Shown: positions 29,083 through 37,814, counted from the stretch's first letter. The stretch is 64,000 nucleotides of DNA from Dechloromonas denitrificans (GCF_001551835.1 NZ_LODL01000021.1:665679-729678); one strand, 5' to 3'. Notes: generated by a model not told the origin, from the sequence alone. Made by a program: numbers and translations.

Positions 29083-29274
29083 ATGTCGATATTCGATTCC
29101 CCAATCGCCCGCTGCGAAGTGGTCCGCGAAATGGTTCTGACCGACGAAACCCAAGCCGAATGCGCTCGCGAACACGACTGCGCACCGGGTCAGGTTTGCC
29201 CTCTCTGCGGATACTTCAGCGAAACCAGCGGCCTCGCCGAGACCCCGCCGCCCATTGCCAATCCATCGCATTGA
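29083..29274 (+). CDS. Small Cys-rich hypothetical protein, 63 aa
   Basis: No family recognised. Five Cys residues at 11, 27, 33, 39 and 42, the last two in CPLCGYF, suggest a metal site. Acidic overall, without membrane helix or signal peptide. Start at 29083 with GGAGG 8 bp upstream; an ATG 5 codons earlier lies inside the Shine-Dalgarno region. Divergent from the SDR gene and upstream of the GGDEF gene. Confidence 0.6.
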   Translation: MSIFDSPIARCEVVREMVLTDETQAECAREHDCAPGQVCPLCGYFSETSGLAETPPPIANPSH

Positions 29275-29359
29275 GCCGCCGGCGCACAACCGGGAGTGAT
29301 ATGATGGTTGGGCAAACATACCCCGCCAAACCGCACAGCCCCCGGCATCCAGACCACCA

Positions 29360-30328
29360 ATGGACGATACAGAGAGACAAACCGTACTGGTCATCGATCG
29401 CTCTGCAGCCCATCGCACCCTGATTTGCGAATGCTTGGCCCAGCTTCCTGAAATCCGGCCCTTGGGTGCCGCCACCGGTGCCGAAGCTTTTCGCTTGTAC
29501 CAGCGCCACGCCCCCAGTATGGTCCTGCTCGACATTGCGCTGTACGACACCGATGGCATCGCCTTGGCCAAGGAAATACGCACCCTGGAATCGAGCCTCG
29601 GTCATTCCGGCCTCGCCAACTGGACCCCCATCATCTTCCTCTCCACCATTCAGGATGAAGAGCAACTGGCTCAAGGCATCCTCGCCGGCGGCGACGATTT
29701 CCTCTACAAGCCGATTTCGGAAGTTGTCCTACTAGCCAAGGTACGCGCCATGTTGCGCATCGCCGGCATGCAAAAGGCAGTACACGAGGCGCACCGCAAA
29801 CTAAAGGAAACCTCCCTGCTCGACGGGCTGACCAACATTCCAAACCGCCGCCACTTCGACGAAACGCTGTCCATTGAATGGAAACGCTGCATCCGCCAGG
29901 AAAGTCCGTTAAGCATCATCATTGGCGACGTCGATTTCTTCAAGCAATTCAACGATCTCTACGGCCACCAGGCGGGCGACACCTGCTTGCGCGCCGTGGC
30001 TGGCGCCCTCAACGAATCGCTGTTTCGGGTCGAAGATACCGTCGCCCGCTACGGCGGTGAGGAGTTTGCCGCCATCCTGCCCGGCACGGACAGTCATGGC
30101 GCCCTCGCCGTTGCCGAACGCATGCGGCGCTCAGCACGCGAACTGGGAATTCCACACGAACAAGGGGTAGGTGGGCTGGTCAGCTGCAGCTTTGGCATCG
30201 CCACCGGCCTCCCCTCCACCGACCTGGCACCTCACCAGTTGCTACAGGCTGCCGACAGTAAGCTCTACGGCGCCAAACGCGCCGGGCGCAACCGGGTTGC
30301 CCTCGATCTGGACGCCATCTTCGCCTGA
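29360..30328 (+). CDS. Response regulator diguanylate cyclase (REC-GGDEF)
   Basis: Makes cyclic di-GMP in response to a phosphorelay. A receiver domain (Asp58 in VLLDIALYDTDG, Lys117 in YKP) is followed by a GGDEF domain with active-site GGEEF at 232-236 and an intact inhibitory I-site RVED at 223-226, five residues ahead. Should therefore be active and product-inhibited. Starts 85 bp after the Cys-rich gene. No cognate kinase nearby; the exopolysaccharide locus that follows could be a target, but this is inference. Confidence 0.93.
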   Translation: MDDTERQTVLVIDRSAAHRTLICECLAQLPEIRPLGAATGAEAFRLYQRHAPSMVLLDIALYDTDGIALAKEIRTLESSLGHSGLANWTPIIFLSTIQDEEQLAQGILAGGDDFLYKPISEVVLLAKVRAMLRIAGMQKAVHEAHRKLKETSLLDGLTNIPNRRHFDETLSIEWKRCIRQESPLSIIIGDVDFFKQFNDLYGHQAGDTCLRAVAGALNESLFRVEDTVARYGGEEFAAILPGTDSHGALAVAERMRRSARELGIPHEQGVGGLVSCSFGIATGLPSTDLAPHQLLQAADSKLYGAKRAGRNRVALDLDAIFA

Positions 30329-30348
30329 CACCCCCGCCAAAAGCTCAA

Positions 30349-31053
30349 CTAGTGGCGGGCCGTATCAATCAGCCGATAGGAAGCGAGGTCGCCATCGATC
30401 AGGCGAACACCTTCAACATACACCCGCGGCACAGGATTTTCCTGGACGACCTTGCCATAGCTCCGCAGCACTTCCTGAACATATCCCCGGGTTTCCGGAT
30501 AGGGCGGGATTGCGTTCCCGAAGCGACGCACCGCCCCTTCCCCCGCGTTATACGCGGCAAGCGCCAAGGACACATTGTCAAAGCGATCGAGCAGATGGCG
30601 AAGGTAAGTCGTTCCCGCCTTCAAATTACTCTCCGGCCGGTCCAAGTCGCTCACCCCAAAGCGGAGGCCGGTCGCCGGCATGACCTGCATCAGCCCAACA
30701 GCTCCCTTCGGCGAGACAGCCTCCGGCCGATAGGCTGATTCGGTCTTGATCACCGCATGCACCAAGGCCGGATCGAGCCCCCGAGCGGCGGCGTGCCGCT
30801 CAATCATCGGCGACAGACCCTGTGCCGCCGCTGATTTCACTTTCGGCGACGACGCACCGGAAACAATCCGGTACTCCGAACGCTGAATCTCAAGACGAAA
30901 AGGGCTGGCTTCGGGCAATCTCTTTTGAACCGGCATACGCGCCCCCAAAGGCGGCGCCTGCCGAGCATTTTCAAGTGCGGCCAACGGATGCAAAACGACC
31001 TGCACGGCCAGCAGGAAAGCGGCCAGCGATACTTCGCGGCCAATCCGGCTCAC
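30349..31053 (-). CDS. Lytic transglycosylase (SLT family), secreted
   Basis: Cleaves peptidoglycan glycan strands. Signal-peptide-like N-terminus (LAAFLLAVQVVLHPLAALENA), then an SLT domain with catalytic Glu in HAVIKTESAYRPEA, GLMQVMPAT and LAAYNAGEGAVRRFG. Start GTG at 31053 chosen because AGGGGCGGG lies upstream and it gives a clean signal peptide; longer in-frame starts overlap epsB. The C-terminal tail (PRVYVEGVRL) is a short unassigned extension. It follows epsB by 28 bp. Confidence 0.85.
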   Translation of the reverse strand: MSRIGREVSLAAFLLAVQVVLHPLAALENARQAPPLGARMPVQKRLPEASPFRLEIQRSEYRIVSGASSPKVKSAAAQGLSPMIERHAAARGLDPALVHAVIKTESAYRPEAVSPKGAVGLMQVMPATGLRFGVSDLDRPESNLKAGTTYLRHLLDRFDNVSLALAAYNAGEGAVRRFGNAIPPYPETRGYVQEVLRSYGKVVQENPVPRVYVEGVRLIDGDLASYRLIDTARH

Positions 31054-31081
31054 CGGGAAAGCCCGCCCCTGGCAGCCACAC

Positions 31082-32503
31082 TCAATAAGCACTCGCATCC
31101 TTGAAGACCAGCAGGACGGTACGCACAATGATGTAGATATCCAGATGCGGCGACCAGTTACGCAGATATTCCAGGTCGTAATCAATACGCGCCTGCATCT
31201 TGTCCAGCGTTTCCGTTTCGCCACGATAGCCATTGACCTGTGCCCAACCTGTAATGCCCGGCTTAACCTTGTGGCGCACCATGTAGCCCTTGATCAGCTT
31301 GCGGTACATCTCATTGTGGGCAACCGCATGGGGGCGTGGCCCGACAATGCTCATCCGCCCCTGTAAGACGTTCAGGAACTGCGGCAACTCATCCAGCGAA
31401 GTTTTGCGCAGAACCGCACCAACCCGGGTGATCCGTGCATCACCCTTGCGTGCCTGGGGAACATTCGGGCCATCCTCGCAAACCGTCATCGAGCGGAATT
31501 TGTAGACCATGATCTCCTTGCCATCCAGACCATAGCGCCGCTGTTTGAAGATGATCGGCCCCGGCGAACTCGTTTTGACCAGCGCGGCCACGACGAGCAG
31601 CACCGGAGAAATCAGCAGCAGAATCAGCAGAGAGAGCACAATATCGCTGACCCGCTTGACGATACCGTTCAGGCCGGAGAATGGCGTATCGCAAACGGCC
31701 ACCACCGGCACCCGACCAACTGCATCCATCCGCGCCTGAATCAGGTCGGTGACAAAGATATCCGGGACAAAATAGACCGACGCCGTTGTATCGTTCAGCG
31801 ACTCAAGCAGCGAAAGGATACGGGGCTGCGTCGCCATCGGCAGCGCCAGATAGATGATGTCGATCTCGTTCTCCTTGACGTAGTTCGCCACGTCAGAGAA
31901 GCGACCGATCAGTCGACCATGACCGATATCCAGGCGCTCGATCAAGCGGTCATCAAAGTAACCGTCGAGTTTGATGCCCTGCATCGGATGTGCGTCGATT
32001 TCGCCCGCCAGATGGCGGCCCAGTTCGTTACATCCGACAACCACTGCACGCTTGGGAAAACCACTTGCCGCAAGCACGGCCGGTGTCACCAAGCGAAATA
32101 AAAAATGGCTGAACAGCTGCGCCGTCGGCGCCATCCACAACCAATTGAGCAAGACCTCTTCTGGGAAAAGCGCATAGAGGCCAGTTGCCAGGCCGAAAAA
32201 TATCAACAACGCGGCAATGCCCAACCAACTCAGGACAACCTCGCGAATACTGCCCAGCACGCTCTCCTGAATCAGGCTCTTACCGGGAAAGGTCAGCGAA
32301 AAAACGAGCACGCCAAGCACCGCATAGTGCGCATACTGATCATCGCGAAACCAAAGCATCAGGCCGAACAAGGTGGCAAGCACCGACACCGGATCAACGA
32401 GCGACTCGAAAAGCCGGAAAAGCGCCCCACCAACACGCTCCATGCCCAAAAATGGACGGTTCGCAGTGACTCCACCAAATCTGGACGAAGACAATATGTT
32501 CAT
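31082..32503 (-). CDS. epsB: Undecaprenyl-phosphate glucose phosphotransferase EpsB
   Basis: Starts the repeating unit by putting glucose-1-phosphate on the lipid carrier. Membrane helices in the first 130 residues, a Rossmann-like CoA-binding region (VVVGCNELGRHLAGE) and a C-terminal bacterial sugar transferase domain with KRVSDIVLS, KFRSM, RKTSLDELPQFLNVL, GPRP and GITGWAQVNGYRGET. This is the WcaJ/EpsB type. Divergent from epsA across 165 bp. No good ribosome site at 32503; an ATG 20 codons in is another option. Confidence 0.95.
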   Translation of the reverse strand: MNILSSSRFGGVTANRPFLGMERVGGALFRLFESLVDPVSVLATLFGLMLWFRDDQYAHYAVLGVLVFSLTFPGKSLIQESVLGSIREVVLSWLGIAALLIFFGLATGLYALFPEEVLLNWLWMAPTAQLFSHFLFRLVTPAVLAASGFPKRAVVVGCNELGRHLAGEIDAHPMQGIKLDGYFDDRLIERLDIGHGRLIGRFSDVANYVKENEIDIIYLALPMATQPRILSLLESLNDTTASVYFVPDIFVTDLIQARMDAVGRVPVVAVCDTPFSGLNGIVKRVSDIVLSLLILLLISPVLLVVAALVKTSSPGPIIFKQRRYGLDGKEIMVYKFRSMTVCEDGPNVPQARKGDARITRVGAVLRKTSLDELPQFLNVLQGRMSIVGPRPHAVAHNEMYRKLIKGYMVRHKVKPGITGWAQVNGYRGETETLDKMQARIDYDLEYLRNWSPHLDIYIIVRTVLLVFKDASAY

Positions 32504-32528
32504 GGAATTAAATTTCAGTTATTTCCCG

Positions 32529-32556
32529 GTTGGTATCAGTTCGATTGTATACCAAC
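32529..32556. promoter_or_regulatory. 8-bp dyad in the epsA-epsB divergent gap
   Basis: GTTGGTAT and ATACCAAC are perfect inverted arms (32529-32536 and 32549-32556) with a 12-bp spacer. Lies 26-53 bp before epsB. Possible operator for a regulator of the locus. Confidence 0.45.
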
Positions 32557-32565
32557 TCCAATGGC

Positions 32566-32582
32566 ATGCTGCAACGCAGCAT
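32566..32582. repeat. 7-bp hairpin in the epsA-epsB gap
   Basis: ATGCTGC and GCAGCAT with a 3-bp loop, 10 bp after the dyad at 32529-32556. Could be a regulatory dyad. No link to the 16-bp PEP-CTERM palindrome. Confidence 0.35.
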
Positions 32583-32668
32583 TGCGAAACACTGTGAAAT
32601 ATTTAATGCTGAAGAAGAACGATGGATTGATAATATATCGACTCACTAAAAGGTAGCAAAAAACACCA

Positions 32669-33472
32669 ATGGCATCGCTCGACACCGCCTTCGATCCCGA
32701 TCTTGTCGTCAGAATCATGCGGAACTCCTTGTCCATACAGAGCCATTTTCAACTCCTGCTCTGGCTACAAGGAGACTTCCAGGAAGCCATCCCACATGAT
32801 GTTCTTATTTCTTTCAGCGGCGCAATCGGCGGCGAGACATATCACTACGATATCGTTTCTGCGATTCCCGGAATACGTACTGCAAAATTGCCGCACAGCA
32901 GCATACGTGACTTCAGAGCCGGGGTTCATCAGCACTGGTCGGAAGGTGGCGGCCGAGTAACTTCAGCCTCAATTTCAGAGGGTTGCGGCAGTAATCTTGA
33001 TGTTTCAGAGCTACACACTGAATTACGTCAGATGAAACATATTTTATTCCATGCAATTCCTGACACGCGATTCAACGCAGATCACCTGTATATCCTGCTG
33101 CGGCATGACCAAGGATTTTCGGACCATGAAAGAAAGCTCTTCGAGCTTGTCCTCCCACACGTCGACGCCGCCGTCCGGAAAATCGATGGTTTACCGGTAT
33201 TCGAACCCGACCAAGTCGCAGCCCCGACCCTGCTCAACTCTCTGATCAAGGCCGGCCTGACCACTCGTGAACTCGAGATTCTGGAGTGGGTACGCAGTGG
33301 CAAGACCAATATCGAGATCGGCATGATCCTCGACATCAGTTCCTTCACCGTCAAGAACCACCTGCAGCGGATTTACAAGAAGATAAATGTCAGCAACCGC
33401 GCCCAAGCGGTTGGCAAACTAGAAGACATTGCCAGCAATGGGCTTCCTGAAATGGCAAACGATTACAATTGA
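32669..33472 (+). CDS. epsA: LuxR-type regulator EpsA (XrtB/PEP-CTERM associated)
   Basis: A 267-residue DNA-binding protein with an N-terminal sensory-like region of unassigned ligand and a C-terminal LuxR helix-turn-helix (LTTRELEILEWVRSGKTN, SSFTVKNHLQRIYKKI). This two-part layout and the position divergent from epsB fit the EpsA regulator of exosortase-type EPS loci. It is the only dedicated transcription factor inside the EPS locus. AAGGTAG lies about 11 bp before the ATG, so spacing is not ideal. Confidence 0.82.
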   Translation: MASLDTAFDPDLVVRIMRNSLSIQSHFQLLLWLQGDFQEAIPHDVLISFSGAIGGETYHYDIVSAIPGIRTAKLPHSSIRDFRAGVHQHWSEGGGRVTSASISEGCGSNLDVSELHTELRQMKHILFHAIPDTRFNADHLYILLRHDQGFSDHERKLFELVLPHVDAAVRKIDGLPVFEPDQVAAPTLLNSLIKAGLTTRELEILEWVRSGKTNIEIGMILDISSFTVKNHLQRIYKKINVSNRAQAVGKLEDIASNGLPEMANDYN

Positions 33473-33488
33473 AAGCAATCGCCCTGGC

Positions 33489-33839
33489 TTAGCGGCGGCA
33501 CCAAACCGCACGCAGGGTAGCTGCGGCAAGAACACCGAGTAGCCCCGCCAGCCAGTCACCAAGCCCAGGCTCACGGCCCGGCAAAAGGAGTTGATGAAAC
33601 TCATCCGCCGCTGAAATCAGTAGCGGAATACATAGCGCCAGCCATAGCGGCATTACCAGCGCACTGTCCAGCACAAGAAACAGGATCGCAAAAGCCACGG
33701 CATGGGTCAGCTTGTCGAAAGGCGGCGGAACGATACCCACCGCAAATGGCTGTGCCCCCAGCACAAACAAGGCGGCGACACCGAGTATTGCCACCACAAG
33801 CCAGAAGCGGCTGCGCACCCAGACAGGATGCGCAGCCAT
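33489..33839 (-). CDS. VanZ-family membrane protein
   Basis: A 116-residue protein with four hydrophobic segments; PPFDKLTHAVAFAILFLVLD and SAADEFHQLLLPGREPGLGDW are VanZ signatures. Start at MAAHPVWVRSR (33839), 4 bp after the manC-like stop. VanZ-like proteins commonly occur in exosortase/EPS loci, role unknown. Convergent with epsA. Confidence 0.85.
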   Translation of the reverse strand: MAAHPVWVRSRFWLVVAILGVAALFVLGAQPFAVGIVPPPFDKLTHAVAFAILFLVLDSALVMPLWLALCIPLLISAADEFHQLLLPGREPGLGDWLAGLLGVLAAATLRAVWCRR

Positions 33840-33843
33840 CGAT

Positions 33844-35286
33844 TTAGCGTCCGTAACGATCTTCGAAGCGAACGATATCGTCTTCACCCAGATAGCTGCC
33901 GGACTGCACCTCGATCATCTCGAGCGGCAACTTTCCCGGATTTTCAAGGCGATGCAGCGTACCAAGCGGGATATAGGTGGATTCGTTTTCCGAAACCAGC
34001 AGCGACTCCTCACCCCGGGTCACCCGCGCTGTACCGGAAACCACGATCCAGTGCTCGGCACGATGGTGATGCATTTGCAGCGAGAGACTGGCGCCAGGAT
34101 TCACCACAATGCGCTTGACCTGGAAACGCGGGCCGGCATCGATGCTGTCGTAATAGCCCCACGGGCGGTACACCTTGCGGTGCGCCGCAAATTCGGTGCG
34201 CGAATCGGCTTTCAGCCGGCCAACGATATCCTTGACCTTCTGGATCTGCTTGCGGTCGGCCACCAGCAAGGCATCTGGTGTTTCAACAACGACCACATCC
34301 TTCAGGCCGATACAGGCGATCAGACGACTATCGCCAACCACCAGGGTATCGCTCGTATCCAGCGCCAGCACATCCCCCATCAGCACATTGCCGTCGGCAT
34401 CATGCGCCCCGATCTCCCACAGCGCGCTCCACGCCCCGACATCCGACCACTTTGCGGCCAGCGGCACCACGGCGACCTCACCGGTGTTTCTTTCCAGGCC
34501 GGCCAAGCGTTCCATCACGGCATAGTCGATCGAATCGGACGGGCAAGCCGCAAAAGCCGCCTTGTCCGGACGCAGAAAATCGTTGTCCTGCTGCCGGCCT
34601 TCAAAAGCCTTCAGGCAAGCTGCCGCAATATCGGGACGACATTGCTCCATCTTGCTCAGCCAGGTCGAGGCCTTGATTGCAAAGATGCCGCCGTTCCACA
34701 AATACTGACCCGAGGCCAGATATTGCTCGGCCGTCGCCTGATCGGGCTTTTCGACAAACTGCTGCACCAGACGGATATCCCCCTCCAACTCGCCGAGGCG
34801 GATGTAGCCGTAACCAGTCTCCGGCGCATTCGGTTCGATGCCGAAAGTGACCAGTTTACCCGTCTCGGCCAATTGGGCAGCTTTGGCTACAGCCTGGCGG
34901 AATGCGTTTTCATCGAGAATGACGTGATCCGCCGGCATCACCAGCATCACCGGATCCTCGCCTCCCGCCTGAGCGGCCAGCGCCGCCAGCGACAAGGCGG
35001 GTGCGGTATTACGGCCACAGGGTTCAAGCACCAGCGGTGCATGCGGTATGCCAACCTGACGCAATTGCTCGGCGATCAGGAAACGATATTCGTCATTACC
35101 GACCAACAAGGGCGTTGCCAGACGATCCCCCGCCCCCAGGGCCATGCCATTCAAGCGCAAGGCGGTGGCCTGCAGCATTGTGTGCTCACCGGTCAGCTTG
35201 AGCAGTTGCTTGGGATACTGCTCGCGGGAAAGGGGCCAGAGGCGGGAACCTGAACCACCGCAAAGAATGACGGGCTGAAGAATCAT
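33844..35286 (-). CDS. manC: Mannose-1-phosphate guanylyltransferase / mannose-6-phosphate isomerase (ManC/AlgA type)
   Basis: Makes GDP-mannose and interconverts mannose-6-P and fructose-6-P. Nucleotidyltransferase domain (VILCGGSGSRLWPLSRE, YPKQLLKL, FVEKPD) and a C-terminal cupin with the isomerase motif (YRPWGYYDSI, QMHHHRAEHWIVVSG). 480 residues, as usual. Supplies GDP-mannose for the exopolysaccharide, in line with the GH26 mannanase-like gene in the locus. Confidence 0.94.
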   Translation of the reverse strand: MILQPVILCGGSGSRLWPLSREQYPKQLLKLTGEHTMLQATALRLNGMALGAGDRLATPLLVGNDEYRFLIAEQLRQVGIPHAPLVLEPCGRNTAPALSLAALAAQAGGEDPVMLVMPADHVILDENAFRQAVAKAAQLAETGKLVTFGIEPNAPETGYGYIRLGELEGDIRLVQQFVEKPDQATAEQYLASGQYLWNGGIFAIKASTWLSKMEQCRPDIAAACLKAFEGRQQDNDFLRPDKAAFAACPSDSIDYAVMERLAGLERNTGEVAVVPLAAKWSDVGAWSALWEIGAHDADGNVLMGDVLALDTSDTLVVGDSRLIACIGLKDVVVVETPDALLVADRKQIQKVKDIVGRLKADSRTEFAAHRKVYRPWGYYDSIDAGPRFQVKRIVVNPGASLSLQMHHHRAEHWIVVSGTARVTRGEESLLVSENESTYIPLGTLHRLENPGKLPLEMIEVQSGSYLGEDDIVRFEDRYGR

Positions 35287-35420
35287 GATGGAATAAAAGC
35301 CTGCAAAAATCGAACAATCGCTAGCGTAGCCGAAGGACGCGCAACTGGCACGAGCTAAGGCTTAGCGAATTATAAATTACCTTACCGAATTCGTGAAAAT
35401 CGGCACCCGAAAGCAATACA

Positions 35421-35444
35421 AAAAGCCGCCCGCAGGCGGCTTTT
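35421..35444. terminator. Bidirectional-looking terminator after a PEP-CTERM gene
   Basis: AAAAGCCGCC/GGCGGCTTTT stem, 10 bp with 4-nt loop, flanked by A and T runs so it could act in both directions. It is 18 bp past the stop of the PEP-CTERM gene at 35462. Confidence 0.85.
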
Positions 35445-35461
35445 AACACAAGAACACTAAA

Positions 35462-35947
35462 TCAGATGCTCTTGCGACGACGACGTACCACCGCACCAAC
35501 AATACCCAGGCCAGCCAGGAACATGGCATACGACTCTGGTTCCGGCACCGGTGCCAGATTCCCGTACAGGCTGTACAAACCACCACCGGACGGAGCGGCC
35601 CCCTTGACGGTCAGCGTATAACGGCCAACACCTAGGCTGGTTGCGCTGAAGGTCGCGGCATTGCCGGTATAGCTGACATTCAGACCGGGACCGGTCAGTG
35701 AAAGCTCGCTGAAATTCAGTGCCTGAACGGTAACGAACCCGAAATTGAGATCCCGGGAACCGACACCACCGACCAACGATGACAGGCTCGTTACATTAAA
35801 GGTAAAGCTATCTTCAAAGGTGTTGCTGGAAACCTGGAAGAGACCGGGGGCACCTTGAGGCAGCGCATAGGTGCTGGCATTGGCAGCACACGCAGCAGTC
35901 AGTGCAGTAACGGCAAGCAGCGACTTGAAAGCGACAGGCATTTTCAT
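35462..35947 (-). CDS. PEP-CTERM protein (FxDxF-like), 161 aa
   Basis: Secreted substrate of the exosortase. Signal peptide (MKMPVAFKSLLAVTALTAACAANA), then a beta-rich body with FEDSFTFNVT, and a C-terminal sorting signal: VPEPESYAMFLAGLGIVGAV then RRRRKS. The FEDSFTF element places it in the FxDxF family. A palindrome (36008-36023) lies 61-76 bp upstream of the ATG. Start MKMPVAF, GAGGGG upstream. Followed by a terminator, so a single-gene transcript. Confidence 0.92.
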   Translation of the reverse strand: MKMPVAFKSLLAVTALTAACAANASTYALPQGAPGLFQVSSNTFEDSFTFNVTSLSSLVGGVGSRDLNFGFVTVQALNFSELSLTGPGLNVSYTGNAATFSATSLGVGRYTLTVKGAAPSGGGLYSLYGNLAPVPEPESYAMFLAGLGIVGAVVRRRRKSI

Positions 35948-35978
35948 GGTGGAACCCCTCAAAATAAATTACAGGTTC

Positions 35979-35984
35979 ATAGTA
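35979..35984 (-). promoter_or_regulatory. Putative -10 of the PEP-CTERM gene at 35462
   Basis: TACTAT on the minus strand, nucleotides 24-29 after the palindrome at 36008-36023. The same offset is found at the other two palindromes. Read by eye only. Confidence 0.45.
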
Positions 35985-36007
35985 ATGGCATACCCGGCAG
36001 GCAAAAA

Positions 36008-36023
36008 TAGCCCGAATGGACTA
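36008..36023. promoter_or_regulatory. 16-bp palindrome before a PEP-CTERM gene (copy 1)
   Basis: TAGCCCGAATGGACTA, centre 68.5 bp before the start codon at 35947. Consensus with the other copies is TAGNCYGAAYRGACTA. Likely binding site of a dimeric regulator. Confidence 0.7.
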
Positions 36024-36081
36024 AGCGAAACGTCATACTGCAATGCAGCACTAAAATACAGAATCATTATCCACACTAAAT

Positions 36082-37212
36082 CTATGGGTTCTGCAAAGCA
36101 GCATTAGCCCCCCCCCGGGCATCGCCCCAGCGCAACTTGCAGCGATCATCACCAACGTAAGTCGTCTCGCCGGCCCGGTCTACGCAATAGCGTGGCGAAA
36201 CGATCATTTCCGAAAACTCCATACCCTCGCCGATCCGGGTGTACTCGAACAACACGCTGCGAATCACCTTGGCTCCCTTGCGCAGGTGGCTGCCATGGCC
36301 GATCCAGGCCGGGCCGATCACCGAGCACCCCGGCTCGATCCGGACGCTGGAACCGATATAAACCGGCCCGACGATCTTTGAGCTATCCCAGTTGATCGAC
36401 GTATTCGGGCCAACCCAGACGCCCGGCTTGATCTCCTTGCCCGGCATATCCATCTCAGCCACTTCGCCGCGCAGCACGCGCTGCAGCACCGACCAATAGT
36501 CGGTTACCCGACCGATGTCGATCCAGTTGAAAAAGCGGCTCTGGGCATAAAACGGAAAGCCCTTGTCGGCCAGCAACGGAAAGAGCTGGCTGCCGATATC
36601 GAATTCGATATCAGAGGGCACCAGATCCAGCACCTGCGGCTCAAAAATATAGATACCGGTACTGGCCAGATTGGACTTGGCCTCGGCCGGCTTCGGCTTT
36701 TCCTGGAAGGACTCGATCTTGCCATCGTCGTCGGCCACCACGATGCCGTAGTTCTGCACCTGCTCGTTCGGCACCTCCAGCGTCACCACACTGGCCAGCG
36801 CGCCCTTGCTGCGGTGTTCGAACAAGGCGGCACCGATATCGAGGTCGATGATTGCATCGCCACAAATGACCAACGTCGTTTCATCAAAGAAACCGCTGAA
36901 GTCCTGAATGGCCTTCATGCCGCCAGCAGACCCCTTGGGCTTGGGAATGATGTCGCCGTAATCGGCCACACCTTCGTAGGAATAACCGATGCTGGCGCCC
37001 CAACGGCGACCATCGCCGAAATACTCTTCGATCTTTTTATGGTGATAGGCCACATTGACCATGATCTCGGTAATGCCGTAACGCACCAGATGCTCGATCA
37101 GGTACTCCATGACCGGCTTGCCGAGAATCGGCACCATCGGCTTTGGCCAGTCCTTCGTCAACGGGCGGACCCGCGTCCCCTGGCCGGCGGCCAGAATCAT
37201 CCCTTTTGCCAC
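36082..37212 (-). CDS. Sugar nucleotidyltransferase with left-handed beta-helix domain
   Basis: Makes an NDP-sugar from a sugar-1-phosphate. N-terminal GT-A domain with MILAAGQGTRVRPLTKDWPKP, nucleotide sites ICGDAIIDLD and ESFQEKPKP, and a C-terminal hexapeptide-repeat domain (IGSSVRIEPGCSVIGPAWIG). 376 residues. Substrate could be mannose- or glucose-1-phosphate; sequence does not decide. GTG at 37212 is preferred with GGAG 7 bp upstream; longer in-frame starts overlap the PEP-CTERM terminator. A run of 9 Gs (C9 at 36108-36116) lies near the C-terminus (ARGGAN). Confidence 0.87.
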   Translation of the reverse strand: MAKGMILAAGQGTRVRPLTKDWPKPMVPILGKPVMEYLIEHLVRYGITEIMVNVAYHHKKIEEYFGDGRRWGASIGYSYEGVADYGDIIPKPKGSAGGMKAIQDFSGFFDETTLVICGDAIIDLDIGAALFEHRSKGALASVVTLEVPNEQVQNYGIVVADDDGKIESFQEKPKPAEAKSNLASTGIYIFEPQVLDLVPSDIEFDIGSQLFPLLADKGFPFYAQSRFFNWIDIGRVTDYWSVLQRVLRGEVAEMDMPGKEIKPGVWVGPNTSINWDSSKIVGPVYIGSSVRIEPGCSVIGPAWIGHGSHLRKGAKVIRSVLFEYTRIGEGMEFSEMIVSPRYCVDRAGETTYVGDDRCKLRWGDARGGANAALQNP

Positions 37213-37230
37213 AGCAATACTCCATAACAA

Positions 37231-37256
37231 CCAAAAAAAAGCCGCCCGAAGGCGGC
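37231..37256 (-). terminator. Terminator of the PEP-CTERM gene at 37280
   Basis: On the minus strand GCCGCC/GGCGGC with loop TTCG, followed by TTTTTTTT. It is 23 bp past the stop and just upstream of the nucleotidyltransferase gene. Confidence 0.85.
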
Positions 37257-37279
37257 ATCCTGCTGCCTGATCCTGAAGA

Positions 37280-37783
37280 TCAGACGTTCTTGCGGCGCTT
37301 GGCAATCATGCCAATGATGCCCAGACCAGCCAGGAACATGGCGTAGGTTTCCGGTTCGGGAACCGGGGCCATGCTGACCGACGGGGTGCCCGAGGTTGCC
37401 CAATTGACGCCGTTCGGGCCACTCCAGGTACCGATGAAGCTCAACGTGTAAGCGGCACCGGAAGACAGGGAGCTGAAGGTCTTGACGAAGGAACCCGAGG
37501 TCACGCCGGCGATATCACCGGTAACGGCATCGCCGAGATTATTCTTGTTGAAAATAATCTGGTTGGTAATGCTGTCGGTCAGCGTCAGCGAGTACTTGCC
37601 ATCAACTTCGGTAGACCAGCCCTTTTTGGCATTGGCGGAAATCAGATCTTCCCAGGAGAGCAGGAAGGAAGCAGTGGAGGAAGTCGCCGTGAAGTTCAGC
37701 GTGGCGATATCCTGAAACGATGCCGCCTGAGCAACGCCCGGCAGAGCAGCGGCAAAAGCCAGCGCAAGCAATGTCTTTTTCAT
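37280..37783 (-). CDS. PEP-CTERM protein, 167 aa
   Basis: Secreted exosortase substrate. Signal peptide (MKKTLLALAFAAALPGVAQA), a Ser/Thr-rich beta body without the FxDxF motif, and the sorting signal VPEPETYAMFLAGLGIIGMI followed by AKRRKNV. The ribosome site is weak (AATGGG about 7 bp upstream). A near-perfect palindrome (37844-37859) lies 61-76 bp before the ATG, at the same distance as in the other PEP-CTERM genes. Terminator follows. Confidence 0.93.
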   Translation of the reverse strand: MKKTLLALAFAAALPGVAQAASFQDIATLNFTATSSTASFLLSWEDLISANAKKGWSTEVDGKYSLTLTDSITNQIIFNKNNLGDAVTGDIAGVTSGSFVKTFSSLSSGAAYTLSFIGTWSGPNGVNWATSGTPSVSMAPVPEPETYAMFLAGLGIIGMIAKRRKNV

Positions 37784-37814
37784 GACATACCCATTGGAAG
37801 TTAATGACAACGGG

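Noticed and set aside
35948..36081. Sigma-54 promoter before the PEP-CTERM genes
   Set aside because: Known PEP-CTERM loci can use sigma-54 (PrsR type), but no GG-N10-GC pair with the TGGCAC...TTGC pattern was found at any of the three palindromes.
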